A stretch of DNA of 64,000 nt from Macrocystis pyrifera. Its lineage: Eukaryota; Sar; Phaeophyceae; Laminariales; Laminariaceae. The position numbers were made by a program, and so were the translations under genes. The stretch is taken from NCBI GenBank assembly GCA_031763025.1, contig JASSKH010000050.1:620001-684000 (forward strand), in the 5' to 3' direction. Under the pieces are notes generated by a model. The model was not told the origin of the DNA. It saw only the letters and a program-made list of their open reading frames with translations, and searched no databases. This document shows, piece by piece, positions 41,368 through 54,947 of this stretch; position 1 is the stretch's first letter; each line of letters starts with the position of its first letter.

Positions 41368-44300
41368 AGCCCCGCGCCAGTCATCAGAGTGATTCATTGT
41401 CAACCCTACTCACTGCCTTGTTGGTGTGGTTGCATAATTGTTGTTTGTTACTTCCGCACAGTACATGAGTACGGGTTCAGGATGCCTGCCGCTGCTCGGC
41501 GACTTTCATTCGTAGAAATTGGCGTACGACGAAAAAATATATATTTATGACATCACACTCCAGTCTCCTAAACTTAACATCGAAGGCCAACTCTTACGCC
41601 GTCGGATTCGCAGTCAGTTGAAAAAGTCCCTTTCATCACGTTCGCAAGAGTTTTTGCCCCCGAAAATGTTAAAATTGGTCTTTCTCGCCTCCAAATTTCT
41701 CGGGGTTCTCTCGAAGATCTATCTGTGGGGGTGTTTCCCGCTTCTCGAGGGGCCCGGTTGCAAGAAATCACCGTCGGCACTTTTCCGATCCAAACAGATC
41801 CAAATGAGGTGATATGATTGCGACCGGGGATCGGATCGAAATATACGTTTTTTTTCGATCCGATTGGGCGTTTGGATCGTGTTTGACCCAGTTGGATAAA
41901 AAACGTGCGGACGTCAATTTCCTGTACTACCTGGGTGCCTGGAAAAGTGGCAAACACTCCCAGATATAAAGCTTGGAGAGCGATCTGACACATTCTGATT
42001 TGAGGCGAGAAATGCCAATTTCCAACATTTATGGGGCAACAACAGATCATGCGAACGAGCTGAAAGTTTTTTTCAAATCCGACTGCATGAGAATCAGCCT
42101 AGTGATCAAAATGGAAAAAAGGAGGGATTTCTGGACGAATTTACGAAACCCTTTTTCACTTTGTTTTACCTGTTTTTAGTATACCCCACCAGTCTGGATC
42201 TCGTAAATGGGTAGTGTAGTGTCGGATACTTTTCTTTACATGCACCCTGGTGCACCCCAGAATTTACCGTTTGTTTTTTTTATTAGTGAATTCGTCTCGT
42301 CTTGTCGTACAGCAGCTGTGACATCAGATCCCCTAAGATCTCGTCGGCAATCTTTAGCTTCAATCTCTTGTGGATGGGCGAATCGTGTTTGATGAAAGTT
42401 TGCCGAGATTGCCAGAATGCAAGACGAGACGTACGCCCCCCCGTCTCGTTGTAAATCAGCATAGTTATATCCTTCACCAAGCTTGATGCCGTCACGCCTG
42501 TGCATACTTGGCGTGTCGTCCACGCTATATATACTCGTCACACAGGCAATAACTGCTATGTTATAGCCTTTAAGTCGAACCTGAGCCCGTACTCACGATA
42601 ACAATGAGGCTGCATATAGCCCTCTTTCTAAGTGGATCGCACGCATGCACAGCAGCAGTACACCCACACATGAGGAAGAGCATTTTGCACTAACAATACC
42701 GTCTGAGGGTCCCGTTAATGAGTTATTCCCGTATGCATGTGTGCGGTGACAATTAAAGTACATTTCACGAAGCAAGCTCAATCGATTGCGATAAATCTGG
42801 CGTCGGAGGAACGGGCAAGAGAAGGATAGCAATGTACCGCCCTTAAGGCTTCTCGTGTCAAGCAGTCAAGAGGTTGACGGCTCTGCTAGGTTGGCCTACG
42901 TTGACTAGTTCAGGCCTGGTGACGTTTCGAAAGCACAAGAAGCTGAGACTCTTGTATGATCTCGTTGGTTTTTCAATCTTTATATTGCAGTGTGGTGTGT
43001 ATCGTGTGCTGTGTTGTTTCGTCGAGTGTAGTGCGTGTGCGAGCCGTGTGGATGACGTGAGGGGTTGGTTGGTAGCCTCATGCAGTTACGTACGAACAGA
43101 TGTTTCCACGGTGCACATGAACGACAAAATCCTCAATACTTGCGCTCTTTTCGTGAGCAATTTATATGCTGTAGCCTACTAACCGACACCTAATAATATT
43201 TTTAGCGAATGCTAGTAGTAGAGTACGATAATAATTTCTAGTGTGAAAGGCGTAAAAAAAAGGGATCCTCTTCCGATTCACCTGAAGCGTCCGCCGAGCG
43301 CGAAATGCCGCATCGTTCATCCAAAAATGAGAGGAGGACCGGCGTTAGTAGGGCTAATGAACGGGTCAGAAGAACACATTTTGTGAAACAAACCGGTGAT
43401 ACGTTAGGTGGGTCTCTGTTGAGTCCTTCATATTCAGCCGGCGAGAGCGACCCGGTGGAGTGACCACCTTAGGAGTATTGCTTGCCAGCCATAAGTCTTC
43501 AACTTTGTTTTGCACGGCGATATGCGCCGTCATGGGGATTGTTCGCTACTCTGCAACAAGAAAATATGTTTGCGTCGAATTTGGAGAGGGGTACAGAGCC
43601 ACTCGCCCGAGTGGCGTAAACGCGGTAGTGAACGTGGGGGTAACCCCAGTACCGTAGCACCAGTCAACTTGTTGAGCTTGCAACCCGCAAAGCACTCCCA
43701 TCGGCGATCGAGAGATCCCTAAGAACTGTATCAAAATCCATTTTCGATCTGCTTGCGACAATGCTCTGTATGGCGATCGATGCTTGGGAGAAGCGATCGA
43801 AACCTACTTTGTAGACGAAAGACGCCCAGAGACAAGGCACTCGATCGAAAGCCGACAACTCGAATATATTTTCAAAAACACACTCCATCATGACCACCCC
43901 GGCCATTTCATGACAGCTTGCAACCAAAACATTGCAGCGGGTGTGACTCATTCATGGTTTTCGGAGAGGTGTCATGTTGTTGTATCATTGGAAAAACAAC
44001 AAGTCAACCCGGGGTACACAACATGATGACTTGAAACTCGGTGTATTGGCAAGACATCCAGTGTTTTGGTGTACACCAGGGGCAGGTCATGCTCAGGGCA
44101 CCCGAGAAAAAGCAGGCGTGAGCGGTTTAATTGCGTTTGAGAAACGATAAAAACCATTGACATCCGGCAGAGCAGAGCCAGTGAGTGGGAGACGTGGCGT
44201 CATCCCTCCGATCGATCGCACCGCCGTTCAGTCGATATATATCGATACTTCGAGAAACAAGCCAGAGTCAAGCCTGGCATGATGATGTTGAGGGGGGGGA

Positions 44301-45314
44301 GACACAAAACAAGCATAAATAAATACATCCTCCGTTTCAGATACCCCCTTGGACACACTGGAGATTGGTTTTACGTCCTTTAAGGATTTTTGAACCCTGT
44401 TTTGGTGCGAACGCACGTCCTCCGAAGCCGTTTGACAATCATCGAACCGTGCTTCGACACAGTGCTTTCTATTGGGACATTGCCACCTATCATTGGGGAA
44501 AATAAACTGGACAACAACAAGCCGCACCCAACGTACCGCATGTCTCCAACCCGTCCTCGGCATCGTGGCATACATTACGTTGGGAATATGGCTAACCTCT
44601 AGGTATTAGTGTGAATCGTTGGCCTCATTCCGCCAAGTTCGTCGGCGCTGCTCCTAACCGCCCTAGACAACGCCCCCCCCCCCCCCTCTTCAGTCTGGCC
44701 GGGAACACCCCCAACGTCCACGTTTGGATGCAGCTTGTTAACTCAGTGAATTGATAAAGGTTAATATCGAATCTGCTCCCGGTTTTGTACGACGCCGCTG
44801 GCCTTCGTGACGTTGTGCGCCCGCACATATTATACCGGTTACCAACCTTGGCATGTCGTGGTTTGACCTATTCAGGTCTTACGCAAGGAGATAATGTATG
44901 CGTTCTCCCCACCGTGGACCTGAGTAACTTACTAAAACTATCGTCAGGTGTTGGTGTAACCTCGTGTTTCTGAGCTAGTGGGCGGTGTCACGGGAATTGT
45001 GCGCATATGGTACGAGCTTCGTCGCACTCTCATAGCCGATCCGGGCGGCCGATTACGGGGTTAGCGGTTAATCAAAACTGTTTCTAATGCAAACCAGGTA
45101 TGAAGCCCTCATGAATGACAAGAAAAGGCCACGCCAAGTGACGTGATAGGTACAAAACAGAGCAGGCGAGTGGTATTCAATCCAGTGCAAGGGTACGCCC
45201 CCTGCTGGGGTTCCATTTCTCGTCCAGGCTGATGCCCGAGTTTGTTTCTTTGCCAAGACCGTCGCTGAGTAGCATCACGAGCCTTCCGACGTCACAGGAG
45301 CAAGAACCCACGAA
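41368..45314. repeat. 3.9 kb tandem duplication, copy 1
   Basis: From AGCCCCGCGCCAGTCATC to CCCACGAA it matches 45318-49250 over its whole length with scattered substitutions and small indels. No conserved gene is seen inside apart from the 3' end of a glycosyltransferase exon at its right end (45177-45314). Local palindrome-rich sequence (GATCGATC, TATATATCGATA) lies at 44205-44240. Frames in it are short and shift between copies. Confidence 0.95.
45177..45314 (-). pseudogene. Partial copy of the last glycosyltransferase exon
   Basis: The minus frame reads FVGSCSCDVGRLVMLLSDGL and continues to the same stop as the complete exon at 49113. It begins exactly at the duplication edge, so it lacks the upstream part of the exon. 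Several differences from the intact copy (TCSSN to SCSCD, R to S) lie in the conserved motif. Confidence 0.65.
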
Positions 45315-45317
45315 ATA

Positions 45318-48300
45318 AGCCCCGCGCCAGTCATCAGAGTGCCAAAATCGGATTCATTGTCAACCCTACTCACTGCCTTGTTGGTGTTGTTGCATAATTG
45401 TTGTTTGTTACTTCCGCACAGTACATGAGTACGCCTGCCGCTGCTCGGCGACTTTCATTCGTAGAAATTGGGGTACGACTAAAAAAAAAAAAAAAAAATA
45501 TGACATCACACTCCAGTCTCCTAAACTTAACATCGAAGGCCAACTCTTACGCCGTCGGATTCGCAGTCAGTTGAAAAAGTCCCTTTCATCACGTTCGCAA
45601 GAGTTTTTGCCCCCGAAAATGTTAAAATTGGTCTTTCTCGCCTCCAAATTTCTCGGGGTTCTCTCGGAGATCTATCTGTGGGGATGTTTCCCGCTTCTCG
45701 AGGGGCCCGGTTGCAAGAAATCACCGTCGGCACTTTTCCGATCCAAACAGATCCAAATGAGGTGATATGATTGCGACCGGGGATCGGATCGAAACATACG
45801 TTTTTTTTTCGATCGGATTGGGCGTTTGGATCGTGTTTGACCCAGTTGGATAAAAAACGTGCGGACGTCAATTTCCTGTACTACCTGGGTGCCTGGAGAA
45901 GTGGCAAACACCCCTAGATATAAAGCTTGGAGAGCGATCTGACACATTCTGATTTGAGGCGAGAAATGCCAATTTCCAACATTTATGGGGCAACAGCTCC
46001 TGCGAACGTGCTGAAAGTTTTTTTCAAATCCGACTGCATGAGAATCAGCCTAGTGATCAAAATGGAAAAAAGGAGGGATTTCTGGACGAATTTACGAAAC
46101 CCTTTTTCACTTTGTTTTACCCGTTTTTAGTATACTCCACCAGTCTGGATCTCGTAAATGGGTAGTGTAGTGTCGGATACTTTTCTTTACGTGCACCCTG
46201 GTGCACCCCAGAATATACCGTTTGCTTATTTTATTAGTGAATTCGTCTCGTCTTGTCGTACAGCAGCTGTGACGTCAGATCCCCTAAGATCTCGTCGGCA
46301 ATTTTTAGCTTCAATCTCTTGTGGATGGGCGAATCGTGTTTGATGAAAGTTTGCCGAGATTGCCAGAATGCAAGACGAGACGTACGCCCCCCGTCTCGTT
46401 GTAAATCAGCATAGTTATATCCTTCACCAAGCTTGATGCCGTCACGCCTGTGCATACTTGGCGTGTCGTCCACGCTATATATACTCGTCACACAGGCAAT
46501 AACTGCTATGTTATAGCCTTTAAGTCGAACCTGAGCCCGTACTCACGATAACAATGAGGCTTCATATAGCCCTCTTTCTAAGTGGATCGCACGCATGCAC
46601 AGCAGCAGTACACCCACACATGAGGAAGAGCATTTTGCACTAACAATACCGTCTGAGGGTCCCGTTAATGAGTTATTCCCGTATGCATGTGTGCGGTGAC
46701 AATTAAAGTACATTTCACGAAGCAAGCTCAATCGATTGCGATAAATCTGGCGTCGGAGGAACGGGCAAGAGAAGGATAGCAATGTACCGCCCTTAAGGCT
46801 TCTCGTGTCAAGCAGTCAATAGGTTAACGGCTCTGCTAGGTTGGCCTACGTTGACTAGTTCAGGCCTGGTGACGTTTCGAAAGTACAAGAAGCTGAGACT
46901 CTTGTATGAGCTCGTTGGTTTTTCAATCTTTATATTGCAGTGTGGTGTGTATCGTGTGCTGTATTGTTTCGTCGAGTGTAGTGCATGTGCGAGCCGTGTG
47001 GATGACGTGAGGGGTTGGTTGGTAGCCTCATGCAGTTACGTACGAACAGATGTTTCCACGGTGCACATGAACGACAAAATCCTCAATACTTGCGCTCTTT
47101 TCGTGAGCAATTTATATGCTGTAGCCTACTAACCGACACCTAATAATATTTTTAGCGAATGCTAGTAGTAGAGTACGATAATAATTTCTAGTGTGAAAGG
47201 CGTAAAAAAAAGGGATCCTCTTCCGATTCACCTGAAGCGTCCGCCGAGCGCGAAATGCCGCATCGTTCATCCAAAAACGAGAGGAGGACCGGCGTTAGTA
47301 GGGCTAATGAACGGGTCAGAAGAACACATTTTGTGAAACAAACCGGTGATACGTTAGGTGGGTCTCTTTTGAGTCCTTCATATTCAGCCGGCGAGAGCGA
47401 CCCGGTGGAGTGACCACCTTAGGAGTATTGCTTGCCAGCCATATGTCTTCAACTTTGTTTTGCACGGCGATATGCGCCGTCATGGGGATTGTTCGCTACT
47501 CTGCAACAAGAAAATATGTTTCGTCGAATTTGGAGAGGGGTACAGAGTCACTCGCCCGAGTGGCGTAAACGCGGTAGTGAACGTGGGAGTAACCCCAGTA
47601 CCGTAGCACCAGTCAACTTGTTGAGCTTGCAACCCGCAAAGCACTCCCATCGGCGATCGAGAGATCCCTAAGAACTGTATCAAAATCCATTTTCGATCTG
47701 CTTGCGACAATGCTCTGTATGGCGATCGATGCTTGGGAGAAGCGATCGAAACCTACTTTGTAGACGAAAGACGCCCAGAGACAAGGCACTCGATCGAAAG
47801 CCGACAACTCGAATATATTTTCAAAAAAACACACTCCATCATGACCACCCCGGCCATTTCATGACAGCTTGCAACCAAAACATTGCAGCGGGTGTGACTC
47901 ATTCATGGTTTTCGGAGAGGTGTCATGTTGTTGTATCATTGGAAAAACAACAAGTCAACCCGGGGTACACAACATGATGACTTGAAACTCGGTGTATTGG
48001 CAAGACATCCAGTGTTTTGGTGTACACCAGGGGCAGGTCATGCTCAGGGCACCCGAGAAAAAGCAGGCGTGAGCGGTTTAATTGCGTTTGAGAAACGATG
48101 AAAAACACTGCAGAGACAGTGAGTGGGGGACGTGGCGTTATCCCTCCGATCGATCGCGCCGTCGTGCAGTCGATATATATCGATACTTCGAGCAACAAAA
48201 AGCCAGAGTCAAGCCTGGCATGATATTGAGGGAGGGGAGACACAAAACAAGCATAAATAAATACATCTTCCGTTTCAGATACCCCCTTGGACACACTGGA

Positions 48301-49250
48301 GATTGGTTTTACGTCCTTTAAGGATTTTTGAACCCTGTTTTGGTGTGAACGCACGTCTTCAGAATCCGTTTGACGATCAACGAACCGTGCTTCGACACAT
48401 TGCTTTCTATTGGGACATTGCCACCTATCATTGGGGAAAATAAACTGGACAACAACAAGCCGCACCCAACGTACCGCATGTCTCCAACCCGTCCTCGGCA
48501 TCGTGGCATATATTACGTTGGGAATATGGCTAACCTCTAGGTATTAGTGTGAATCGTTGGCCTCATTCCGCCAAGTTCGTCGGCGCTGCTCCTAACCGCC
48601 CTAGACAACGCCCCCCCCCCCCTCTTCAGTCTGGCCGGGAACGCACCCAACGTCCACGTTTGGATGCAGCTTGTTAACTCAGTGAATTGATAAAGGTTAA
48701 TATCGAATCTGCTCCCGGTTTTGTACGACGCCGCTGGCCTTCGTGACGTTGTGCGCCCGCACATATTATACCGGTTACCAACCTTGGCATGTCGTGGTTT
48801 GACCTAGTCAGGTCTTACGCAAGGAGATAATGTATGCGTTCTCCCCACCGTGGACCTGAGTAACTTACTAAAACTATCGTCAGGTGTTGGTGTAACCTCG
48901 TGTTTCTGAGCTAGTGGGCGGTGTCACGGGAATTGTGCGCATATGGTACGAGCTTCGTCGCACTCTCATAGCCGATCCGGGCGGCCGATTACGGGGTTAG
49001 CGGTTAATCAAAACTGTTTCTAATGCAAACCAGGTATGAAGCCCTCATGAATGACAAGAAAAGGCCACGCCAAGTGACGTGATAGGTACAAAACAGAGCA
49101 GGCGAGTGGTATTCAATCCAGTGCAAGGGTACGCCCCCTGCTGGGGTTCCATTTCTCGTCCAGGCTGATGCCCGAGTTTGTTTCTTTGCCAAGACCATCT
49201 CTGAGTAGCATCACGAGCCTTCCGACGTTAGAGGAACAAGTACCCACGAA
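45318..49250. repeat. 3.9 kb tandem duplication, copy 2
   Basis: Second copy of 41368-45314, separated by 3 bp. An A-tract near 45481-45498 replaces AAAAAATATATATTTA-type sequence of copy 1. Its right end runs into the intact last exon of the glycosyltransferase gene, so this copy is probably the original. Confidence 0.95.
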
Positions 49251-52200
49251 CACGTCAGCCGCGGCCAGCTGCTCGAGGTCCGCCATCAGGTAAACGAACG
49301 ACGCGTACTCCTTGCGAATGACGCACATGAACATAGAGCACCAGAGAGGGAAGAGACTGACGGACTAACGCTTTTCACGACTTGAACCGGGAAATCATAG
49401 GCGTGGGTGTGTTTGTGGGTTCCATCTTTGCCTTCTTCATCGGATATGAGTGTTCTGTGGTCGAGAAAATTTGGTTGGTCGGTTGTATTTTCCGACGACA
49501 CGAGGGAGTGTTGAAGGCTACAATGATAGCCGTAGCCACACGATCTCGTAGAGTCTCCTTCTTGCGCAGAAGGCACACCGAGGCTTAGGATAGGTGTGTT
49601 CGCGGGTTCGAGGCTTCACGACTCTAGAAAAAATAGGTGCCCGCCCGGCTTGAGTAGTTTTGGATGGTCAACCTGAATGTTCGGACAAAGCAAGGGAGCT
49701 AGTTGAGCCTCCGTTCCTGTTCAAAACCATACAGCGTAACGATGTGACGAAACCAATGTCTAACACTGACGTGTATCGAGTATCGGAGTAGAACAACTGG
49801 GACGTAACAGTAGGCGGGCGAACGTCGATGGAATCGTATCACTACTGCAGTACTTCAGCAGCCGACGGTCTTAAAAGCGCCGTGAATCAGTACCTGCTTG
49901 TTTGAGGCCGTAGCCACATTCGAAACTTGGGCGGCACCGGGCACTCCACCGGCGACGTACACAATGTCCTCGTGGAGTACGCTTGGAAAATATAAATGGA
50001 CTTGGGTGCGAACCTCGTCCACCACGGTGGCGTCAGCCGACGTCACCCATATGCCTTTGATAGCATCCACTGAAATTCCGTTAGGCGCTTTGTCGAGGTA
50101 ACGCACGGCTGCCGCCAAGTATGCCTGAAGAAACGTATTGCAGGCGGTCGGAAAGGGAACACTGACGGTTGGTATTGCTGTTCGACTTCCGCTTATTATT
50201 AGCCCCGTGTGATTGTTCTTCGATAGTCGCGTTTTCGTGCAAGTGTTTTTCAACGATGTTTGTTTGGGTGAGCTATTCTCGTAGAGCTCCTCAAATGAGG
50301 GGCCTGCATATAACAAGCACATTTACCCCCACCGTAGCAAACAAAATAATGATCTTTTCCACAACTAGCTACCGTCGTAATTTCCTCTGCGCTCTTCTTT
50401 AAACCCATACGGCCTTCTCCGCTGATTTGTGCCCGCGGCGGATGTGTACCCCTATAAAGGGTGACCTTCCGAAGGTCTCCCTAACTTGGGTCACAACGTG
50501 CACGTCCTTTCGAAGCCAGGGGGTAATAAAACTCCACAGGAACTTCGCCATCACCTGCATCGTGACGGGAGGCAGTACATGCAAAGCCGTGGCGCTTGTT
50601 GGCGACAGACCAGAGCAGTCAGCGGAAAGCTCATCCGGTTTTAAGTTATTGTAAGGAGGCGGACGGCATACTCCGCCACAGGGGCCTAGTGACCGCACAT
50701 CAAGTATATGCGGACTTTAGACCCTACGTTCCAACACAGTCGCGAGTACTCAACCACTAGTTGACCAGCCCACGAAAAAAATCCGGGACACTGATGGAGT
50801 GCGAACTAGAGTCCAATATTGATTTGGAAGATAGGCTTTCAGATTTGTCAATGGAGTCGACCAAGCACCTCCAGGTCGTAGTTTTAGTTAACTAGGCCAC
50901 ATGGGCGTGCACAGTAACGAAACGTCTAGTCACCTGTTCGAAGCATCTCCCCGGTGTCAACTGGAATCTCTAATTTGGAACTTGATTCTGTCTTAGTCCA
51001 TCCATCCGTCTGTTCGATGACTTATATATTTTACATCAGGTATATAATCCTACCGCTGCTCCCCGCTCAAACAATCCCTGTTTATGGCGAGATGGACATC
51101 GATAGCTGACACACCCCTCAGCGGCCTGCACAACCCACCCAACACCCTGATTAGTGTGAACGACCTAATTATTTCCTGTTCCATGGTACCGATACATCAC
51201 TGAGACCGTTGACGGTCTCGTCTCTTAATCGAGTTGCTACGGCTTACGCCGGTGTCTCGAATTCAATCTGGAGTCAACTCACATATAATTTTACGGGAGG
51301 ATGTCTACTGTTTTTGGTCCACGGTAACGACCGCCAAGTCTCAGTTTCTCGGGAGCCCGTTTTCAACTAATATACTTATATGTATAGAGGGCTGTCGTTT
51401 TCCTTTGAATCTAAGCGCAAGAAACAACTGGTCTGACCACCTGAACCAACCACGTCTTCACAGCATTACAACACACAGACGACCCGCGCCCGCATTGCTG
51501 TGAGGCGACAAGACTCTTTAGCTCAAAACGTACACATTCTAGCAGCCGGCGCCCTCAATTTGAACGTCTCGGGCTTCAGGTGTGTACTACAATGGATTCT
51601 CGGGCGCCTTTTGCGTTGAATGTACTAAACGTGACATAGTGTGAATACCAGGTACACTGTAGTAATATCGGTTCGCCTATTTCGATAAAACTAAAGGCTA
51701 CACATTGGAGAACAGGAAACGAATGCGTTGCATTCTGAGGTATTTCACACTTCGATGCAGCCTGTCACAGGCATAGGGCACACCACTCGGTCAGCATCCC
51801 ATTTCATCAACCGGCGGGAAGCGATGCCAATGCGCGCGGTCTCAGAACGACAAACTTAAGAAAGCTTGGCACTCACCGCTTTAGCTACTCGTTGCTTGAT
51901 GTATAAACCCTGAAAGGTTTCAGAAAGGTCGGCTTTCCGAATCACGTCCAGTGATTGCGAGATCCTGTCCGCCTCTTGATGATCCTCGCCTGAACCCACT
52001 GCCGAAATCAGGTGCCGCTTCCACATCTGCGTCAAACCAATACGTTGTTTTGACGATACGAGGAAGGGTCAAACTTCCTTGGGGTCGACCTAACTGGTCT
52101 TGCAATAGTTGAATCCACAACACACAGCGCCCCCCGGCCAGATTATCACCGTGTCTAAATGAAAATACTAGTAACGGGCAATAACGTTCAAGGCTGACTT

Positions 52201-52408
52201 CGGTTGAGTTGAAAGTGCACACGTGCGGCATGCTGCTGAACAGGCAGCTCCATCCATGTGACGCCAGACCCCCACTCTCCTGGGAGCATTCCAGCTCTGG
52301 TAGCTGGGTGCTGTCCGCCTTCACGGCGAGGTCGCTCCACCCTTCCACTACGAGGCCGTACACCCAGGAATTTAGCAGGTCTGGTTTCAACGGAAACGTT
52401 GGCAGCAA
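49113..52408 (-). CDS. Glycosyltransferase, GT23 / alpha-1,6-fucosyltransferase-like, split by introns
   Basis: Coding pieces on the minus strand, in order: 52408-51920 (LLNSWVYGLVVEGWSDLAVK; FSFRHGDNLAGGRC), about 50660-50411 (MAKFLWSFITPWLRK; RSPFIGVHIRRGHK, the family's sugar-nucleotide-binding HIRRGDK motif), about 50165-49894 (IKGIWVTSADATVVDEVRTQ), and about 49340-49113 (ADLEQLAAADVFVGTCSSNVGR, the FVGTxSSxVGR motif), ending SLDEKW...LALD. Likely donors are GTATGG after 50411 and GTACTG after 49894. Such enzymes move fucose from GDP-fucose to a glycan in the Golgi. Asp of HIRRGD is His here, at a place where variation matters. A first exon may lie at 52669-52418 (proline- and tyrosine-rich). 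Exact exon ends and activity are uncertain. Confidence 0.6.
50661..51919. other. Probable intron of the glycosyltransferase gene
   Basis: No coding motif on either strand. The stretch separates two exons of the same gene. It also contains GACCGTTGACGGTCTC-type palindromic sequence near 51200. Confidence 0.4.
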
Positions 52409-52808
52409 GTGGCATGGTTACATTGAATCCTTAGGCAACGAACGACAACAACATACTTGGTACAGTACCAGGTATTTCGTACGAGTACGCACTCGATCAT
52501 CTTCGACCGACGTTTCGTGCTCTGCCCAGGGTGTCTGCCCACCCGTGCAGCATCTGACCTCGAACTCAGCAAGCTCTAACAAATAATCGTAAGGTACGTA
52601 GGGTGTTGGGGGTGTCAATTCCGGTGCGAAATACTCGGATTCAGACGGAACGTATCGAGGTGGTGGCATTCTGATGTAGGGATACGGATTCTAGTGGTCA
52701 ATGCTTGTATAATGTGGAGTTCCAATGGCCATGGGATGTTCAGTTTCGGAATGTTGGAATGTCGATATTTCAACGGAGTTTAGGCTTCGCCCCGATGCTT
52801 ACCGTATG

Positions 52809-52940
52809 GACCTTCTTGGGACTAGATGTCTTCGGTGTGGTTTATATGAGTTTTCTGTCCATCTGCTTGTGTTGGACCTTTTCGGGACTGGATTCCTCGG
52901 TGTAGTTTATGTGAATTTCTCTCCATCTGCTGGTGTTGGC
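52809..52940. repeat. 66 bp tandem duplication
   Basis: GGACCTTCTTGGGACTAGAT... at 52808 and GGACCTTTTCGGGACTGGAT... at 52874 start two units that share GGTGT.GTTTAT.TGA.TTT and CCATCTGCT.GTGTTGG. It lies 140-400 bp upstream of the glycosyltransferase start region. Confidence 0.75.
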
Positions 52941-53519
52941 ACGAGGTCGTACGTTAAGATATATATTACCAGGGTTATGATTGGTTTATATCGCGTCTGC
53001 ACCTCTCCTCCGCTCGCACCAATAAAATATAAATAATATAATTTTCTTTGACTTGGCCACGCGTTAGGGTGGGAGCGACAGGTATGTATCAGGTCAAGTT
53101 GACCCGAACAAAAAATAACAAAAAGAAAACCGCTCTAAACCGTAAAATTCGACCAAAATATGCACGGCCTTATATTCTCCAGGCCCGGTCGTTTCTGTAC
53201 CTAACCTTTGTGAGTATATTGTTCGTATTATTCAATTTTTTAAGTACACTCGTATATAGGACTTGACTCGACGTCCATTTCGCGCGTCTGCTACTTACCA
53301 ATACGCGTGAGCGCGCATTCTGGTGATAACGTGAGGGGGGGCGATTCAAAGTCTCTGGCGTGCTGGACTTGCGCCAGAAATGATAGAAGTACAACAATAA
53401 ACATAGTATAGACAACTCGGGGTGATGTGCTGAATACCAGACGCACTCGTGTAAAATGTTTGTACTATTATAGCTTCCCTCCACTGCTGGCATTTGGGCC
53501 TGCGGTTTCCCCCACACGT

Positions 53520-53760
53520 GCCAGCGCTCCACAGAGGTGTTCTACGATAGATTTTCACCCTAAATGTTCTGAGGCTCCTCACTTGAGGAGCTCCACACCT
53601 CACCCGAAAACTGATTTCAGCCAAAATAAAATAGCATCCCGATGAATAATCCCATGGCCAAAGTGTATCAACTACGTCATTTTTCGAAACAAGATTGGCA
53701 TTCAGACGATTTTAGGTTAAGGAGCCCCGTCATTCAGAAAATGTTTCAGCGGAAATGTGC
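53520..53760 (-). mobile_element. Second copy of the 224 bp insertion element
   Basis: Reverse complement of 3397-3620, with ACGGGG, AAAATCGTCTGAATGCCAATC, TTCGGGTGAGGT and CTCCTCAAGTGAGGAG. The boundaries here are approximate because no empty site is available. Confidence 0.6.
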
Positions 53761-54947
53761 TACCTCTATCATCGTAGAATGCGTCCAGAGGAGTGTGGCG
53801 CCGACCTTTTTCGCGAGCTGAATTGGCACGCGGGCGTGGTCGAGCCAATCGATGGTGACGACCAACAACACAGAGGACGTTTTCCTCGCGGAATTTTCTC
53901 CGCGACAGTATTACTTGTATCGTTGGCCGGAACCCCCTACCTGCACAAGGTGGGCGTAAAATAAACATTGGACCATGTCGCACGCCAAAAGGTGTATCGG
54001 ATTGTGGGGTTGTCGACATCTTGTGGGGTTGCTACAATGTTCAACGTCTTCTCAAGGGTTTTACGCCCATATGGTGGAAAGGGGGGGTCCCGGCTCGCTG
54101 TGTGCGCGGCAGCAGTGTCGTGTGACCGTCGCGGAAAGCATGGAGCTGGTGGTGGGAGGAGAAGAGAGACTGGGCTCACGCTAGTAAACATCGACGTTCA
54201 CAAGGAGATGAGCGTCGGAGCGCGTTAGGACTTCTAACCCCAACGGATCAAACTGTTTGACATGAACGGGGCTGGGCGACGGAAGATGGAGCGGAGGAAA
54301 CAATAAGTTAGGAGAAAGGGGAAGTTGTGTCGGAGGACACGGAGGGCAGCACGCGAGGTGCGCGCAGGTACGAGGGCTAGGATCAGAGCTAAGGGATTCA
54401 TCGTGGGTACAGACAGCATCCGCACATTAAACTTCATGTTTAGAGCTGCATAGATCACTGTCAGGTTGCCCTCAAGGTATGCCAGGTGTTAAACTTTGGC
54501 GTTCATAGGGCTCTACGAGGCTAGGCATTTTATTCACGTCTGCCGGGTATACTGTATTTTGCTCTGAGATGGAATATGGCAAGCATGATTTGAACGATAC
54601 CCAGACCCATGGAATACGACCCGATGTTAGAGAGTCCATCGTGGGAGGGGTGGAGAAAGGTGACCTTTTGTTGGAGTGCATCAGCGTCAGGCTGGTTAAC
54701 CATCGCGTTAACTTCATGGTACATTGAGTGGTGTTTCATTTGTCGTGACCTATCGCCGAGCTCACGCCCCCTACCCCCATTGCTACCGTCGATGGCATGT
54801 CCGCGACACTGGGTTAGACTTACTGTCTTTGGTGTTAGCGAGGAACGTAACGCTGCGTAGTAAGTGCAAGACAGGGCCAAGAGGAGGGTTTGTGACTCGA
54901 GAGGTAAACATGGAGATTGATGCAAAAAATGGCAGGGGGAGGAAGAC
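53761..54947. other. No assignable gene
   Basis: Frames at 53755-53964 (+), 53968-54228 (+) and 54530-55159 (-) are open and partly protein-like but match no family. Purine-rich patches lie at 54280-54370. Confidence 0.35.

Noticed and set aside
41519..49578. Several 60-190 residue frames in both copies of the tandem duplication
   Set aside because: Frames are not kept between the copies despite high identity, and no motif is present except the glycosyltransferase exon end.
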